From Lepus europaeus (taxonomy: Eukaryota > Chordata > Mammalia > Lagomorpha > Leporidae): DNA of 64,000 nucleotides. The stretch covers positions 25,188,266 to 25,252,265 of the forward strand of contig NC_084837.1 in NCBI RefSeq assembly GCF_033115175.1. The letters run 5' to 3'. Positions within the stretch are counted from its first letter, which is position 1. Every line of letters starts with the position of its first letter. The notes under the pieces were generated by a model. It did not search any database, had not been told where the DNA came from, and saw only the letters and a program-made list of their open reading frames with translations. Position numbers and translations under genes: made by a program. Below are positions 59,926 through 64,000 of the stretch, piece after piece.

Positions 59926-62110
59926 CTTTCTCATTTTGTTATAACTTAACTTCTAGCATCTTACTAGAATAGACTAGATGAGCATACTCTGAGTCCCTTC
60001 ACATCCATAAATATCTCTGTTCTCCCCTTGCTTTTGGTTGGCATTTTGGATGGACATGGAACTGTAGGCTGAAACAAATTTTCCCTCATTGATTTGAAGA
60101 AATTGCTCTATTGTCCTACAGTAATGTTTGTTGTAGGACAAACATCTGATGTTGAAATATCAGATGCCAGCCTTATTCTCATCCCTTTATAACTGAACTT
60201 TGTAATAACTGGAAACTTTTAGGATCTTCTCTTTAGCCTTGATGTTCTGAAACTTCATAGTGACAGATTGAGACATGGATGTTTTTCTATTAATTTTGAG
60301 GAGCACTTGAGATGTCTTTAGAATTGGGAAATTTCTTTCATGTCTGAAAAAAATTTCACACTGACTAAATATTGTTCTCTCCATTTTCTCCATTATCTCC
60401 TTCTGGAACTCATCATTTAAAGATATTGGGGCTTGTGTATAAAGCCTGTTTCTCTTATTTTTCCCTTCGTATATTTCCCATCTTGGTCTATTTGCTTTAT
60501 TTTCTGGGAAATTTACTCAGCTTTATCATCTGAATATGCTATTTTGGAAATCTGTATCTTTAATTTCCAAGAACTCTTCATTGTTTTCTAAAGGTTTCTT
60601 TCTCATAGCATCCTGTTGATGTTTCACTGATGGATAAGTATCTTCCCTCAAATCCTCTGTTGATGGTAATAAGCATTGCTGCTGAAAGCACTCATTTGTA
60701 TGCTGAATTACGTTTTCTTTGGAGTCTATTTTTCTGTTTATCTTGCTGTCACTCATGCTATACATTTTCCAAAGTTTCTGGTGCTCTATGCTTGCATATT
60801 TTTATTTAAGAATGACATACTAAACAAAGAAACACTTGAGAGTATGGTCTCAGAGATAGGGGCCTATTGCCTAGAAGACAGCTCTTTGAGATGGGCTGGC
60901 TCTTTCATTGCAGGACATACAAATGTCATATTGCCAAGACCTTTGCTGTAGAGCCATTTGATTTCTCCAGAAAAGAATCCAAGGATCTCTTTTTTTGTGG
61001 GACAGGTGCCTGGCTGCCTGAAATCATATGCTCACAAAGTGGAGTTTGACTTTCCATTAACGATTATTTTAAGCTCTACATTCGTTTCCTATCTTTCTTA
61101 ATTTAACCAGACACACATGAGTCCCAAGCCTCTCGTAAGCATTTGGCTGTTTGTGCTTTCACAAGGGTTTTAGTCTGTGGCTTTCTCTGTTCCACTTCAT
61201 CTTCTCTTTATCTCCTCCTCACCTCCCCTCAACCCTATTACTCTTCATCTTCCAGATGTTCACTAATGTCACACTTACTGCTGGCCCATCTAGTGTTCTT
61301 AGAATAACTGCGCATTGTTTTATTGTACCTTCTTTCACTGTCAAGTAAGTACAGACCAGAAGGGAGAGGCCACGTCTCCACATGCAATAGGACATTTCCA
61401 TTTTTTTCCCTTTATCCTTTGTATCTTGGCTCTACCAAAGGAATTCTACTTAAACTTTTCTTGAAAATGTCTCCAACACAGCTATTTTTCAGTCCCTCCT
61501 CCTTAAATCACATTTGCCTTGTACCATAGGTTAAAGTTTATTGCTCCAAAGTGTCAGCAGAGCCTTCACCAAAGCAGCCTATGAAACAGGGAGGAGAGGA
61601 AACAGAGCAAGTTTCCACAAGTACGGCATTTTTGGCAGTGAGAAGAAAGACTCAGAGAGTAGGTCCCAGGCTGGATTAATAGATGGCAGTGTTCAAAGAT
61701 CAGTGAAATTCCCAACAGCTGTTGAAGGCAGAAGACTATTTTGTCTCCAATCCCATTTGGTGCTTTTCAAGATCAAGGAGCCCCAGCAAAGAAAAGTGTA
61801 GGCCAATAAGGTTGCACTAGTACTTCTCAGTATTGCTCAATTCTCATGTATGGAAGTGATTCAGGTATTTCCACAATAAAGCCCAACGTGAGAGGTCTAA
61901 GTACATTTTTACCTGGTTCTCAAAAACTAACAAAGACAAGTAAAAAAATTGATCATCCCAAAGAATAGTTTAAAATTGAAAACAGCTAAAGAAAAGGCCT
62001 AATTTTGGAAGGAAGGTAAAAGCTTCTAGGACCACAGAGACCAAGATCTAGACAGATCTTTTAAGATGGACAACTGAAATCAAAGGCCAGTATTGCCAAG
62101 GATAAAAGAA
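59926..62110. other. Intergenic DNA, probably holding an ancient repeat at 60,000-60,960
   Basis: The T-rich text around 60,450-60,720 (tttccaagaactcttcattg, atagcatcctgttgatgttt) resembles an ancient mammalian interspersed repeat that I cannot assign. The rest looks single-copy. Open frames of 60-91 codons here have no support. Confidence 0.45.
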
Positions 62111-62122
62111 AGACTCATTCTG

Positions 62123-62420
62123 CATGCTAGCGCTGTGGCTTAGCAGGTTGAGCAGCACTGGCATCCCTTACGGATACCTGTTCGAGTCCCGGCTGCTCCA
62201 CTTCCAATTCAGCTCCCTGCTAATGGCCTAGGAAAGCAGTGGAAGATGGCTTGCTTGGGCCCTTAAACCCACATGGGAGACCCAGAAGAAGCTCCTGGTT
62301 ACTGGTTTTGGATCGGCTGCAGCCATTTGGGGAGTGAGCCAGTGGGTAGAAGACCTCTCTGTCTCCCTCTCTCTGTCTGTAACTCTTTTAATTACATAAA
62401 TAAATAACTCTTTAAAAAAG
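62123..62420 (+). mobile_element. Older C-repeat SINE (outer copy of a nested pair)
   Basis: The head is atgctagcgctgtggcttag and the tail is attacataaataaataactc. Its target duplication agactcattctg is at 62,111-62,122 and, beyond the inner SINE, at 62,794-62,805. Confidence 0.92.
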
Positions 62421-62436
62421 AGAGAGAGAGAGAGAG

Positions 62437-62793
62437 GCCGGCACCATGGCTTAACAGGCTAATCCTCCGCCTTGTGGTGCTGGCACACCTGGTTCTAGTC
62501 CCGGTTGGGGCGCCTGATCTTTCCTGGTTGCCCCTCTTCCAGGCCAGCTCTCTGCTATGGCCCAGGAAGGCAGTGGAGGATGGCCTAAGTCCTTGGGCCC
62601 TGCACCCGCATGGGAGACCAGGAGAAGCACCTGGCTCCTGGCTTCGGATCAGCGAGATGTGCTGGCCGCAGCGGCCATTGAGAGGTGAACCAATGGCAAA
62701 AAGGAAGACCTTTCTCTCTGTCTTTCTCTCTCACTATCCACTGTGCCTGTCAAAAAAAAAAAGAAAAAAAAGAAAAAAAAGAGAGAGAGAGAG
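62437..62793 (+). mobile_element. Young C-repeat SINE inserted in the tail of the older copy
   Basis: The head is ggccggcaccatggcttaac, and the tail is A-rich with interspersed G. (AG)n tracts lie on both sides (62,419-62,436 and 62,781-62,793). Confidence 0.93.
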
Positions 62794-62805
62794 AGACTCA
62801 TTCTG

Positions 62806-64000
62806 TCTAGCTTCTAAACTTTTAGAGGACCTATAAATCCAAGTGGTGATCATATGTAGGAATGAGAGCTAAACACGGGGTGGGGGGACACCAAAACTCC
62901 CCGTCTGACTCCTTTTGATAAACACTTTGACACTAATCCTCTGTTTTGGGAGAATGATTAATCAGATTGCTAGAGGACTTCGGAAATCCAACTTAGTTGC
63001 TGCTATTAAGCAACCCCATTTTGAGAGCTGTGTAGATATTACACATCCTTGTCCTTCATATGAAACAACTGAAGTTTCCACCTAAAGTGCGCTCAGAAAT
63101 TTATACTCTCAGGTTTTGAGAACACAACTTTAGAAGGTTGAAGAGCTGTAGACTTTGGAATAATTACTACCTCTTCCTGAGACATATTAAGTTTATCTTG
63201 TTACATGACCGGAAGAATAGAAAAGTGGGTTAGAAAGTAGAAGTTCTTTTTTCTTTTCTTTGTTCCTACCTTCCACATTCCCTCTCTGTGTGTGTGTGTT
63301 TGTGTGTGTGTGTTTAAGAGCCTCCATATTCAGAACTTATCTCCACTTGGATTCCTTCTTAGAAAATCCTTTACTGGATAACTTGCCCTTTTAAAAATAG
63401 CCTAAGGATCTTAGCTCTCTTTGAAAGCAACAATTTGGCATTAAAGTTTGTTTTAATGATAATAATTTTATATAAAACTGATACTTTAAAATTTTAATAA
63501 TTCTTTAGTGGAAACATAAGAACTTTAAAAAAAACCCTCATGCTTATTACTCTCCTAGGATAACTGTTTTCATTTTTTTGTATATTTCTTTCTGCTTATG
63601 TGGCACCAACTTTAGAAATCAAATGGTCCAATTTCTTCAATTTTATGTGAGAAAAATAAGACCCAGAGAACACTGGGGTTAGCCAAGGGTCATACCTTGT
63701 CTCCTCTAATAGAAATTGTACTGCTCAATTAATTTTAAAGGTAGTTGTTAGTAAGATAGAACTCCCTAACAGCTATTTGTTTCCATCAAAAATGTAACAG
63801 CAAGGGGAAAAGTAACCTCCATAATGTAATACAGTATTAGCATTATCAAAGGCAGTGTCTGGAGAATTAAAGTTGCAAAGTCTGGATGCCTTCCTTAAAA
63901 TTCCCAGGAATCTAGGAATTATTTACAAAACAGATATGATTTCAAAGCTCCTGGATTTAAGGATTTGGATTCCAAATTCATATATTTGCTCTGCAATGCC
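62806..64000. other. Intergenic DNA to the window end, no gene seen
   Basis: AT-rich single-copy-like sequence with a (TG)n microsatellite at 63,285-63,312. No CpG-rich promoter and no exon were recognised. Confidence 0.5.
63285..63312 (+). repeat. (TG)n microsatellite
   Basis: About fourteen TG units interrupted by one TTTG. Confidence 0.88.

Noticed and set aside
58000-64000. Search for the 5' end of SAV1, expected downstream of NIN from mammalian gene order
   Set aside because: No CpG-rich promoter, exon or recognisable peptide was found on either strand, so it likely lies beyond the window.

Overview
This window is nuclear DNA of a mammal, almost certainly a leporid (rabbit or hare). 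The main evidence is about forty copies of the lagomorph tRNA-derived C-repeat (CSINE), many of them near-identical, GC-rich and flanked by clean target-site duplications. There are also several L1 elements of one family, and split exons with GT/AG borders. I see no prokaryotic, plasmid or phage organisation and no sign of a new multi-gene system. The interest lies in gene structure and in the history of nested retrotransposition.

Positions 1 to about 16,170 hold the 3' end of NIN (ninein) on the + strand. Four phase-0 coding exons (2539-2640, 6671-6871, 10167-10280, 12159-12368) encode the last 208 residues of the long form and are followed by a 3'UTR of about 3.8 kb. Between the second and fourth of these lies a candidate alternative terminal exon (8457 to about 8980). 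It would end the protein after 20 other residues and has its own AATAAA. The introns hold a few old SINEs, an 80-bp tandem duplication, and one half of a 290-bp direct duplication whose other half lies in the 3'UTR.

Positions 16,170 to about 47,000 are almost entirely retrotransposon. A decayed L1 (L1-A, about 18.2 to 34.7 kb) carries a second full-length L1 (L1-B, 25,036-33,298) inside its 3'UTR. L1-B was itself hit by a 5'-truncated PSMA6 retrocopy, six SINEs and a solo LTR-free deletion event. Downstream are a much older L1 (about 35.0 to 38.6 kb), three solo LTRs within 4 kb, an unidentified minus-strand poly(A) retrocopy, a MaLR-type LTR, and L1-C (42,819-46,876). L1-C is a young truncated L1 with a 749-codon open ORF2 segment.

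Positions 47,000 to 64,000 are intergenic sequence made of old L1 pieces, densely packed SINEs (several nested in one another) and AT-rich single-copy DNA in which I find no gene. In other mammals the next gene in this direction is, from memory, SAV1. No trace of it is visible here, so it probably lies beyond the window.
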